NCBI GenBank assembly: GCA_021832345.1
Contig: JAKBKY010000003.1
Coordinates: forward strand, 62,001-126,000
Source: a bacterium
Lineage (GTDB): Bacteria > Vulcanimicrobiota > Vulcanimicrobiia > Vulcanimicrobiales > Vulcanimicrobiaceae
Length of the DNA: 64,000 nucleotides
Direction of reading: 5' to 3'
A model generated the notes under the pieces. It worked only from the letters and a program-made list of their open reading frames with translations, did no database searches and was not told where the DNA came from. Shown here one piece after another: positions 41,502 through 48,866 of the stretch; position 1 is the stretch's first letter, and each line of letters starts with the position of its first letter. The position numbers were made by a program, and so were the translations under genes.

Positions 41502-41982
41502 AGAGGCTAGGCAACTCCCGATAACGTCCGTCCGCATCCAGGCCATAGCCGACGACGCGTTCGTCCGAGATTTCGAAACCGAGATACTCGAAGGGGATGT
41601 CGACGAGGCGAGGCTCTCGACGACCCAGGAGCAGACAGGCGACAAGCGATGCCGGACCGCGCGCGGCCAATGTCTGCATGACATAGCGCAGCGTCCTCCC
41701 CGTAGCATAGGTATTCTCCACGAGGATCACATGGCGCCCTTCGATGGGGATCGCGGTGTCTTTGTCGATGCGCACGCCCGAAGGCCCATCCAGTGGTTTC
41801 ACGGCCATGACATCGAACTCGCAGGGAATGGTCACCGCTCGTGTGAGATCGGCCAAGAAGATCGCCGCGGAGTCCAGCAGACCGATAAAGAGTGGGAGCT
41901 TCCCGGCGTACGCGCGCGAAAGCGCAGCGCCCATGTCGCTCACGCGTGACCGTAGCACCTGCTCATCGATGAGCTGCCTCAA
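41476..41982 (-). CDS. HPRT-like protein with degenerate active site
   Basis: A 168-residue type I phosphoribosyltransferase fold with the length and layout of hypoxanthine-guanine phosphoribosyltransferase: LPLFIGLLDSAAIFLADLTRAV, then VILVENTYATGRTL at residues 85-98. In active enzymes the PRPP loop is (V/I)-E-D-x-x-D-(S/T)-G; here it is E89-N90-T-Y-A93-T-G, so the second acid and the catalytic-base Asp are changed. The usual LKG segment is LDS. It may be inactive, regulatory, or use another substrate. It stands upstream of the GH125-like gene and purA; purA context favours a purine link. Confidence 0.85.
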   Translation of the reverse strand: MRQLIDEQVLRSRVSDMGAALSRAYAGKLPLFIGLLDSAAIFLADLTRAVTIPCEFDVMAVKPLDGPSGVRIDKDTAIPIEGRHVILVENTYATGRTLRYVMQTLAARGPASLVACLLLGRREPRLVDIPFEYLGFEISDERVVGYGLDADGRYRELPSLYAYDASPV

Positions 41983-42030
41983 CGGCAGACTTTCACACGC
42001 GAACTCGCCCTTGTTACCACGAGCGGAGGT

Positions 42031-43131
42031 CTACGACGTCAGGGCTACGCTCTCCGCTCGCAGGGGAAGGTCGACGATGAAGCGAGCGCCACCTAGCGAG
42101 GAGCGATCGACGGCAACCTCACCACCGGCTCGCTCGATAATCGTACGAACGATCGCCAACCCCACACCGCTGCCGGAGCGGCAGGCCGTACTCCCGCGAC
42201 GGCGCGCTGCGAAGATCGTATCGCGCTCAAGTTCGGGCACGCCCGGACCGTCATCCTCGATCCAAAGGCGCGCGTACCGGGGCACGTGCTCGGCGACGAT
42301 GCGAACCTGCCCGCCGGGGCGCCCGTACTTGATGGCGTTATCCAAGAGGTTGAGGAGGATCTGCACACAGGCGTCCGGCGCTAGGCCGACCCGCAGCGGC
42401 TCAACCGGGATGCGCTCGACACGCACCCCGGCGGCACCGAAAGCGCCGGCAAGCGCGTCGCAGGCAACGTCGAGTTGTTCGCCCAGATCGCACGAAGCCA
42501 GAGCAAAGGCATCGGCTGAAAGATCGAGCAGCGAGAAATCGAGCATCCCCTCCACCAAACGCCCTAAGCGCAACGCTTCGCGACGAGCGATCTCCAAGAA
42601 CCGTTGCGCCGTCGAAGGGTCGGTGCGATGCTCCAAGATCGTCTCCAGATAGCCGCGAATCGATGTGAGCGGCGTCCGCAACTCATGCCCCACCACGGCG
42701 AAGAACTCGTAGCGCTCTCGCTCTCGAAGGCCTCGCTCAAGCGCCTCATCGATGATCGCAGCGATACCGCGCATCGCGCCTGCTCGGGCCACCGTCCATC
42801 CCGTCTCTAAAGGAAGGGGGACCTGCGCACAGACTGCGGCCTCAACCCGTTCTAGGACGGTACGGCATTCGTGTGCGCCGGCGAGCCCGCCCTCGCGCGA
42901 CGGGTCGAGCAGCGCCAAGACAAAGAGCGCCGCTTCAGGGTTGTGCCCGAGCAGATCGCCGGCTCGGCAGACGCGGCGGGCGGTAGCCGTCACGACACGC
43001 GCGGCGCGCGCGGCGTGGCGCCGGGCTGTGGAGCGCCCCTGGCGCCAGGCAATCTGCTCGAAGGCCCGTATGCGCAGCGCCAAGATCGGGACGGGGCCGC
43101 CGCCGAGGGCCGCCTGCACCTGCGCCTCCAT
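42031..43131 (-). CDS. Soluble sensor histidine kinase
   Basis: A 366-residue kinase without membrane segments. Residues 1-115 form an alpha/beta domain (VPILALRIRAFEQIAWRQG, then a VCRAGDLLG segment and ALFVLALLDP) whose order recalls a GGDEF-like fold lacking its catalytic motif. HisKA follows with His149 in YEFFAVVGHELRTPLTSIRGYLE. HATPase_c has NLLDNAIKYG, DDGPGVPE and GSGVGLAIVRTII. Its response regulator is directly upstream, so they form a pair. The start at 43131 (or GTG 43134) comes after the regulator stop. Signal unknown. Confidence 0.9.
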   Translation of the reverse strand: MEAQVQAALGGGPVPILALRIRAFEQIAWRQGRSTARRHAARAARVVTATARRVCRAGDLLGHNPEAALFVLALLDPSREGGLAGAHECRTVLERVEAAVCAQVPLPLETGWTVARAGAMRGIAAIIDEALERGLRERERYEFFAVVGHELRTPLTSIRGYLETILEHRTDPSTAQRFLEIARREALRLGRLVEGMLDFSLLDLSADAFALASCDLGEQLDVACDALAGAFGAAGVRVERIPVEPLRVGLAPDACVQILLNLLDNAIKYGRPGGQVRIVAEHVPRYARLWIEDDGPGVPELERDTIFAARRRGSTACRSGSGVGLAIVRTIIERAGGEVAVDRSSLGGARFIVDLPLRAESVALTS

Positions 43132-43153
43132 CACCGAGAACGGTGCGCCGGCG

Positions 43154-43843
43154 CTACCCTCGGATGAACTTATAGCCATAGCTGTGGACGGTCTGCACGA
43201 AGGCGGGAAGCTCCCAGCGCTCCTGGAGCTTCTGCCGCAAGCGGCGGATATGCACGTCGACCGTGCGCTCGTCGCCGGCAAAATCCATCCCCCAGACCCG
43301 ATCGAGCAAACGTTCTCGCGACAAGGCCACCCCGGGGTTGGCGGCAAGCTCCAGCAACAGCGCAAATTCGCGCGGCTTGAGGCCGGCATCGATGCCGTCA
43401 ACGCGTACGGCACGAGCGCACTCGTCGATCTCCATCCGTCCGAGCCGCACGAGCAAGTGCCTGCGCGGCTGATCCTGCTTGCTTCGGCGCAAGATCCCGC
43501 GGACGCGCGCCACCAGTTCGCGTACCGAGAAGGGTTTGGTGACGTAATCGTCCGCTCCCAACTCCAGCCCCACGACGCGGTCCACTTCATCGCCACGTGC
43601 CGTCAGCAGAACGATCGGCAGATCGTGTCCTTCCCGCCGCAAGATCCGCGCGATCTCAAAGCCGTCAAGGCCCGGAAGACCTACGTCGAGGATCGCGAGG
43701 TCCACGTTGCGTCGCGCGGTACGAAGCGCCATATTCCCATCGGCCGCGAGCGCAACCTGAAAGCCCTCGGCTTCGAGATGATGACGCACAAGTTGCGCGA
43801 TCGCGTCGTCATCTTCGGCAACCAATACGCTCGTCTGCGCCAT
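43154..43843 (-). CDS. OmpR/PhoB-family response regulator
   Basis: A 229-residue regulator: receiver with acidic pair in VAEDDD, phosphoacceptor Asp53 in DLAILDVGLPGLDG, and Lys in DDYVTKPFSVRELVAR; then a winged-helix DNA-binding domain with RAVRVDGIDAGLKPREFALLLELAANPG, SRERLLDRVWG, RTVDVHIRRLRQKL and the VHSYGYKFI end. Start at ATG 43843, immediately before the SVLVAEDD strand. First gene of the two-component unit, 22 bases before the kinase start. Confidence 0.94.
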   Translation of the reverse strand: MAQTSVLVAEDDDAIAQLVRHHLEAEGFQVALAADGNMALRTARRNVDLAILDVGLPGLDGFEIARILRREGHDLPIVLLTARGDEVDRVVGLELGADDYVTKPFSVRELVARVRGILRRSKQDQPRRHLLVRLGRMEIDECARAVRVDGIDAGLKPREFALLLELAANPGVALSRERLLDRVWGMDFAGDERTVDVHIRRLRQKLQERWELPAFVQTVHSYGYKFIRG

Positions 43844-43966
43844 GCATGCGAGAGTACCCGCCGCCGGCGTCCGCGGACAAGGCACAGGCCGCACACCCGG
43901 CGCTCCCGGTAAGCGTCATGTAAGACCCGCTCGTTAGGCTACTGCTCAAAGGATGGAGGAGCAGCG

Positions 43967-44425
43967 ATGAACGAGGTGACTTGCCACAAAGCGTTGCTGT
44001 GCGTAGCGATGGCCGCTCTGCTCGGCGCATGCGCCGCTCATCGCAGCGGAGCCCAAGCCGCCGGCAAAGATCCTGCGGCGGTCGCCGGTGCGCACATCAC
44101 CGGCGAGCCCAACGGCGCACCCGCCACCGGCACCAAGCCGCCGCCGCTCTACCCGGAGGCGCGCATCGATACGTCGCAGGGCGAGAACGGGGTCCTCGAC
44201 CAGCCCGCCTTGCAGATGTCGACACACTACTATATAGTCGATGCGTCGTGGAGGACGGTGAGCCACTGGTACCTGACTCACTCTCCGGGTTGGAAGAGCT
44301 TCGTTAAACCCGGCGGAGGCGATCTCACGCTCGGACGACGAGGAGCCTCACCCGGGGCGATCATGGTCTTCGGCGATGCGACCGGCACCGAGATCGTCAT
44401 CGAACGCTTCCACACGAAGAGATGA
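43967..44425 (+). CDS. Putative lipoprotein, unknown function
   Basis: A 152-residue protein with a type II signal (ALLCVAMAALLGACAAH, acceptor Cys in the LGAC lipobox), a Pro/Gly-rich linker (residues 35-65) and a compact domain containing STHYYIVDASWRTVSHWYLTHSPGWKSF and IMVFGDATGTEIVIERF. Strong GGAGG-type site nine bases before the ATG. Its stop overlaps the next gene start (ATGA). Divergent from the two-component system. No family recognised. Confidence 0.8.
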   Translation: MNEVTCHKALLCVAMAALLGACAAHRSGAQAAGKDPAAVAGAHITGEPNGAPATGTKPPPLYPEARIDTSQGENGVLDQPALQMSTHYYIVDASWRTVSHWYLTHSPGWKSFVKPGGGDLTLGRRGASPGAIMVFGDATGTEIVIERFHTKR

Positions 44426-45363
44426 TCTTTGCGGGACTGGCGCTCGCCGCAGCGCCGATCTGTTCGTCGGCGCAGATCCGGGCCGTCATCGCCGGCGTCA
44501 ATCACGGCGCCGGCCGTGCGCAAACGACGATTCTCCTTGCCAATAACTCGGATCAGCGATGTCGCTTGCCCGCATACCCGACCGTGACGTTTCTACGGCA
44601 GGGTCGAACCGTTCACGTGAAGATCGGCAGAGGCCGCGACGGTGCACCGGTGATCGTCCGCCGCAGGAGCGCCGCAGCCCTGACGTTTGGATGGTCTGAC
44701 CTCGGGCCGGCCGGCGGCGATTGCCCGACGGTTGCCGACGCGTTGGTCGGATGGCCCGGTGCAGGCATCCCGCTCTGGGTACCGGTCGCAGTCGATGCCT
44801 GCATGGCCATGCGGCAGTCACCGCTGGCTCCCGCCGCTGCGCCGGCATCGATCGACACCACGGCAGCGACCGGTTTCGATCGCTGGCTCAACGCAGCGCC
44901 GTGTGAAGCGCCCCTGCTGCGCCTCTCGACGATGCGCCGCGCCTGGAGACCGCTCGTGCATGATGCCTTGCGCATCGACTTTGTGAACCGGCATACCGCA
45001 CGGCCGATCTTCTTCGATCCCACCCACGGGATTCTCGCCAAAGCCTTGCACGACAGCGTGCAATCGCTGACCCTCTGCGGCGGGAATCACAGTGTGCCCT
45101 ACGGCATCCCCTACGCCGATCTCGCGCCCGCAAGCACGACGCGCGGCGTTCACCTGGGAATGACGCCGGATGCAGTGGAGCGGATCGAGGGACCCGCGCA
45201 ACCGGTCTCCCTAGGCGGTGGATTCTCCGCGCTGCACTACCGATGGAGCACAGCGCACGGCGCGCCACCGGCGCATGGTGAGCCGGCAACGTTCAACTTA
45301 AGCCTTCTCTTCTATCGTTTGCATCTGATGGCCATCGATTATTCGACCGGACCACTCCGGTGA
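44422..45363 (+). CDS. Secreted protein with N-terminal DUF4232-like domain
   Basis: A 313-residue exported protein. After a short signal-like start (IFAGLALAAAPICSSAQ) comes a beta-rich region, residues about 20-125, resembling DUF4232: GRAQTTILLANNSDQRCRLPAYPTVTFLRQG and CPTVADALVGWPG, with Cys residues that may pair. The C-terminal half is variable, with a VHLGMTPDAVERIEGPAQPV segment similar to short periplasmic modules. Role unknown. Coupled to the upstream lipoprotein by ATGA, so the two may act together at the cell surface. Confidence 0.7.
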   Translation: MIFAGLALAAAPICSSAQIRAVIAGVNHGAGRAQTTILLANNSDQRCRLPAYPTVTFLRQGRTVHVKIGRGRDGAPVIVRRRSAAALTFGWSDLGPAGGDCPTVADALVGWPGAGIPLWVPVAVDACMAMRQSPLAPAAAPASIDTTAATGFDRWLNAAPCEAPLLRLSTMRRAWRPLVHDALRIDFVNRHTARPIFFDPTHGILAKALHDSVQSLTLCGGNHSVPYGIPYADLAPASTTRGVHLGMTPDAVERIEGPAQPVSLGGGFSALHYRWSTAHGAPPAHGEPATFNLSLLFYRLHLMAIDYSTGPLR

Positions 45364-45402
45364 AGCGCAAGCCTGCCCAGCGCCGCGCGCTACTCGCCGC
45401 GG

Positions 45403-46296
45403 TTAGGAACGCAGAGGCGCTTCGGCTTCACACAACGGTCGAGCGTTGCGGTGGTTCAAAACGGCAAGCATCTCCGCCAAGATAGAGCATGCGATCTGCG
45501 CCTCTTGCAGACCGCCCAGATCCAAGCCCACCGGCCCATGAATGCGCGACAATGCGCCGGGTGAGTATCCGAGCCGTACCAATGAGCGCTCCCGAGCACG
45601 ATGCGCTCGACGGCTCCCAAGTACGCCGATATAGCGAATCTCCGACGTGAGCCCACAGGCGAGCGCAGGCAGCTCTATTTTCGCGTCATGCGCGAGCACG
45701 ACGAGCGCGTCGGCTCCCGAGAGCATCTCCGGGAGCACATCCTGCGGCCACGCAACGACGATGCGATCTGCTTGCGGATGCCGCGCCTTCGTGGCAAACT
45801 CCGCGCGCGGATCCACAATGGTGGTCAAGAAGTCCGCCGACGACGCGCTGCGTGTGAGTTGAGCCGCCAACTGCGTCGCGCCAACAACGACCAGAGACCG
45901 CTTCGCCTCGATACAACAGGTCGACACGCCGCAGGTGAAGGAGACGGGCTGCTGCCCTTCGACGATCCGATCGGCGATCGCAAGGAACGATGCGTCGGGT
46001 ATCCAGAGTTCCACCGTCAGCGACGCCCCGCACGCGGATCCGTCAAAGATTTCATCCTCCAGTGCCGCCGTCATGCGGCGTCGACCGCCGGCCGCCAGCA
46101 TCGCGCGCGCGGCCTCGATCATCTCCGGCTCGTGGCAGCCGGCGCCGATGTTTCCTACGAACGAGCCGTCGGCTCCGACCACCAGCGACGTGCCGATTGG
46201 GGCCGGCCTCGCGTGGCGCGCCTCAACGAGCGTCGCAACCACGCATCGTTCGTCCGCACGAAGGCGGCGCGCGATCTCGCGATACATCTCACGCAT
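45403..46296 (-). CDS. xdhC: XdhC/CoxI family molybdoenzyme maturation protein
   Basis: A 297-residue XdhC-family protein. The N-terminal XdhC_CoxI domain has RCVVATLVEARHARPAPIGTSLVV and FVGNIGAGCHEPEMIEAARAML, ending in ACGASLTVELWI. The C-terminal Rossmann domain starts SLVVVGATQLAAQLTRSA and includes IRYIGVLGSRRAHRAR and GLDLGG. XdhC loads and sulfurates the molybdenum cofactor of xanthine-dehydrogenase-type enzymes. Start ATG 46296 lies just inside the MocA-like gene. Likely partner enzymes include the HcrA/HcrB genes at the right edge, 15 kb away. The extension to 46515 is a shadow. Confidence 0.88.
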   Translation of the reverse strand: MREMYREIARRLRADERCVVATLVEARHARPAPIGTSLVVGADGSFVGNIGAGCHEPEMIEAARAMLAAGGRRRMTAALEDEIFDGSACGASLTVELWIPDASFLAIADRIVEGQQPVSFTCGVSTCCIEAKRSLVVVGATQLAAQLTRSASSADFLTTIVDPRAEFATKARHPQADRIVVAWPQDVLPEMLSGADALVVLAHDAKIELPALACGLTSEIRYIGVLGSRRAHRARERSLVRLGYSPGALSRIHGPVGLDLGGLQEAQIACSILAEMLAVLNHRNARPLCEAEAPLRS

Positions 46297-46864
46297 CGGC
46301 AAAGGCCTTCCACGCGACGGGATCGTCGATATCCAGAAACGCGGAGGTATCGGGGCAGATCCACGTAGCACGTTTGCAGTTGCTATCGCGCGCCATGCGT
46401 AGCGTATCGCCGTCGGGCAACTCCTCCACCACGCGACGCATCCCCGGTGAAAACAGGACCGGGTGGCCCGCAACCCCGTTGCCGTCCAGCGGATAGGCAA
46501 CGTCGATGCCGTCATGCAGTAGCGCTTCCGTCCGAGCGAGCGTTGTCTGCGTCATTCCAACCAGATCCGCCGGCACGACCCCAAAGTGCGCGTCTTGGCC
46601 GATAAGCTCCAAGGCCAGCCGCAACGAATGCGACATGCCGCGCTCAGGTTCGTCATTGACGACTATCCGGGCGTTGGGAGCAATGCGTACAGCTCTATGC
46701 ACCAAGCGCGTCGGAACAACCAGAATGACGTTACGTGTGCCGAGCGCAGCAACGACGCGCTCTAGCGGAGATCGTCCGGCGAGCGGCTGGATCACTTTGT
46801 CGAATCCCATGCGCGCCGAGCGACCAGCCGCCAGCACGACATAGGTCAGGCTATACAGTTCCAT
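46289..46864 (-). CDS. MocA/MobA-like nucleotidyltransferase
   Basis: A 191-residue protein with the molybdopterin nucleotidyltransferase signature VVLAAGRSARMGFDK (residues 9-23), then VVNDEPERGMSHSLRLALE and FGVVPADLVGM. MocA joins CMP to the molybdenum cofactor; the family also includes GMP- and other sugar-nucleotide transferases. Fused coupling with xdhC supports a Mo-cofactor role for hydroxylase maturation. The gene precedes xdhC, overlapping by 8 bases. Confidence 0.88.
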   Translation of the reverse strand: MELYSLTYVVLAAGRSARMGFDKVIQPLAGRSPLERVVAALGTRNVILVVPTRLVHRAVRIAPNARIVVNDEPERGMSHSLRLALELIGQDAHFGVVPADLVGMTQTTLARTEALLHDGIDVAYPLDGNGVAGHPVLFSPGMRRVVEELPDGDTLRMARDSNCKRATWICPDTSAFLDIDDPVAWKAFADA

Positions 46865-46873
46865 TGCGCGAAC

Positions 46874-47833
46874 CTATGGCACGATCTTGCCAATCTTGTT
46901 GCGCCCGCTTGAGGTGAACCAGAGGTTATGGTCCGGTCCTGCCGTGATGGCGTTTGGCTCCTTGCCGGCCGTTGGCACCGGGTACTCGGTGATCACGCCG
47001 CTCGGGGTGATCTTGCCGATCTTGTTACCGTCCTCTTCGGTGAACCAGAGGTTGCCGTCCGGTCCTGCCGTGATGCCCTCCGGCCCCGCGTTGGCCGTTG
47101 GCAGCGGATACTCGGTGATGCTGCCGCCGGTGGTGATCTTGCCGATCTTGTTGCCGTCCTGTTCGGTGAACCAGAGGTTATGGTCCGGGCCCGCTGCGAT
47201 GCCCTCCGGTCCAGCGTAGGCCGTTGGCACCGGATACTCGGTGATGATGCCGCCGGTGGTGATCTTGCCGATCTTGTTGCCGTTGTATTCGGTGAACCAG
47301 AGGTTGCCGCCCGGCCCTGCCGTGATACCCCCCGGCAACGCGCCGGCCGTTGGCAGCGGATACTGGGTGATCACGCCGCTCGGGGTGATCTTGCCGATCT
47401 CGTTGCTCGTAGACTCGGTAAACCAGAGATTATGGTCCGGTCCTGCCGTGATGCCCCCCGGCCCAGCGTTGGCCGTTGGCAGCGGATACTCGGTGATCAC
47501 GCCGCCGGTGGTGATCCTGCCGATCTTGTTGCCGGTGGACTCGGTGAACCAGAGGTTATGTGGGCCCGCCGTGATACCGTCCGGCCCGGCGTTGGCCGTT
47601 GGCACCGGGTACTGGGTGATGATGCCGTTCGGGGTGATCCTGCCGATCTTGTTGCCGTTGTATTCGGTAAACCAGAGGTTATGGTCCGGGCCCGCCGTGA
47701 TGCTGACCGGATTCCCGTTAGCCGAGTACTCGGTGATCGTGCCGGGCGCTGCGCCACAAGCTACAAGTGCCAGCGCAAGAACTGCGCTCCCAAGCAAGAC
47801 GGCGGAGCGAACGCCGGACGACCGATTCTTCAT
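46874..47833 (-). CDS. Vgb-like beta-propeller lipoprotein, paralogue
   Basis: A 319-residue lipoprotein (lipobox LVAC, Cys near residue 26) followed by seven 42-residue blades with core NLWFTExxxNKIGKITxxG and ITEYPxPTAxAGPxGI. It belongs to the virginiamycin B lyase-like propeller group, like 18720-19763, but its repeats are far more alike. ATG 47833 follows GGAG four bases earlier. The frame to 48145 is a shadow. One blade lacks two residues in GPDHNLWF. It is divergent from the AraC regulator. Confidence 0.88.
   Translation of the reverse strand: MKNRSSGVRSAVLLGSAVLALALVACGAAPGTITEYSANGNPVSITAGPDHNLWFTEYNGNKIGRITPNGIITQYPVPTANAGPDGITAGPHNLWFTESTGNKIGRITTGGVITEYPLPTANAGPGGITAGPDHNLWFTESTSNEIGKITPSGVITQYPLPTAGALPGGITAGPGGNLWFTEYNGNKIGKITTGGIITEYPVPTAYAGPEGIAAGPDHNLWFTEQDGNKIGKITTGGSITEYPLPTANAGPEGITAGPDGNLWFTEEDGNKIGKITPSGVITEYPVPTAGKEPNAITAGPDHNLWFTSSGRNKIGKIVP
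46895..47735. repeat. Seven tandem 126-bp propeller-encoding repeats
   Basis: The string GTGAACCAGAGGTT recurs roughly every 126 bases (near 46913, 47040, 47166, 47292, 47418 and, after a 6-base deletion, 47537 and 47662). The high DNA identity between repeats suggests recent expansion or gene conversion. Confidence 0.85.
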
Positions 47834-48040
47834 GGTGCTCCCTTGGGTACGGCCAGACCGGTCCCCTTCGTATGGCACCCCCAGGCCGGCCCGGCGCCTG
47901 CGTGAAGCGGGAGATTCTCCCAAGCACGCTCGAGCCATAGCCGGCGCGAACGGTGACGCCGTTGGCTGCGCCGCCGGGCCTCCCCCACCGCATGCGCCAG
48001 GTTCTGCGCGGGGCGCCGCGAAATCGCCGCTCGCCCCAAA

Positions 48041-48811
48041 ATGCGGAACTTCAGCAGGGCCACGACGGCTTTGCGCACCACCGAGTGCGCAACGATTTTC
48101 GAGACCTCGCACGGCGGCGCGGGCTTCATGCGCGCGCACCGGCACGATCTTGCCTACGTCTCGGTTGTTCTAGACGGTGAATACACCGAACTATGCGACG
48201 ATATTCCCGAGCGCCGCCCGTCTGGTACCGTCGTCGTTCATCGAGCCGGTGAAGAGCATGCCGACTACTTCGAACGAGACACGCGTTGCCTAAACTTCGC
48301 ATTGCACGATGGCGCAATCACAACAGCGGTTGTGCCGATGCTCCAACCTCATGACGAAATCTTGCGCCGCATGATCGTCCGCATCGTGCATATCCTCCGT
48401 CGCGCTGACGCTCGCGTAGAAGCACTCGATAGCGCGGTTCGTGCATTTCTGAACCAACTCGTTCCGAACGCGACTAGAGCTACGGGTGAGCACGATCCCG
48501 AGTGGCTACGAGTTGCGATCGAGCGCTTCAACTGGGTCGATCCGATACCGATCGAGCGCGCGGCCTCACTGAGCGGCGTGCACCCCACCCATTTCAGCCG
48601 AGCGTTCCGACGCCACGTTGGGATCACACCGAACGCCTACCGCCGACGCGCCCGCGTCCGACTCGCGTCGCAGTTGCTGCTAGGTTCGACGCAAGGGCTC
48701 AGCCGAATCGCGCAGCGATGCGGGTTTTCCGACCAGAGCCACTTTACGCACGTCTTCTCTCAAGGCACGGGCGTCACGCCTGCGCAATACCGACGTATCT
48801 TCACGACGTAA
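48041..48811 (+). CDS. AraC-family transcriptional regulator
   Basis: A 256-residue regulator. The N-terminal cupin-like region has HDLAYVSVVLDGEYTEL and TVVVHRAGEEHAD. The C-terminal AraC domain holds two helix-turn-helix units: PIERAASLSGVHPTHFSRAFRRHVG and LSRIAQRCGFSDQSHFTHVFSQGTG, ending GVTPAQYRR. Plus strand; divergent from the propeller gene, which it may control. A strong hairpin follows its stop. Confidence 0.93.
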   Translation: MRNFSRATTALRTTECATIFETSHGGAGFMRAHRHDLAYVSVVLDGEYTELCDDIPERRPSGTVVVHRAGEEHADYFERDTRCLNFALHDGAITTAVVPMLQPHDEILRRMIVRIVHILRRADARVEALDSAVRAFLNQLVPNATRATGEHDPEWLRVAIERFNWVDPIPIERAASLSGVHPTHFSRAFRRHVGITPNAYRRRARVRLASQLLLGSTQGLSRIAQRCGFSDQSHFTHVFSQGTGVTPAQYRRIFTT

Positions 48812-48824
48812 TCTGCGCTAAGAA

Positions 48825-48857
48825 TATACAAGACGCCCGCTCCGGGCGTCTTGTATA
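48825..48857 (+). terminator. Perfect 15-bp hairpin, terminator or 5' leader structure
   Basis: TATACAAGACGCCCG pairs with its exact complement across a CTC loop. It lies 14 bases after the regulator stop and ends 10 bases before the ATG of the protease gene. The stem end TTGTAT is only moderately T-rich, so intrinsic termination is plausible but not certain. Confidence 0.65.
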
Positions 48858-48866
48858 GTTGAGTGC

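Noticed and set aside
43597-43923. Possible plus-strand gene over the response regulator
   Set aside because: It covers the regulator on the opposite strand, with no ribosome site and shadow-like composition.
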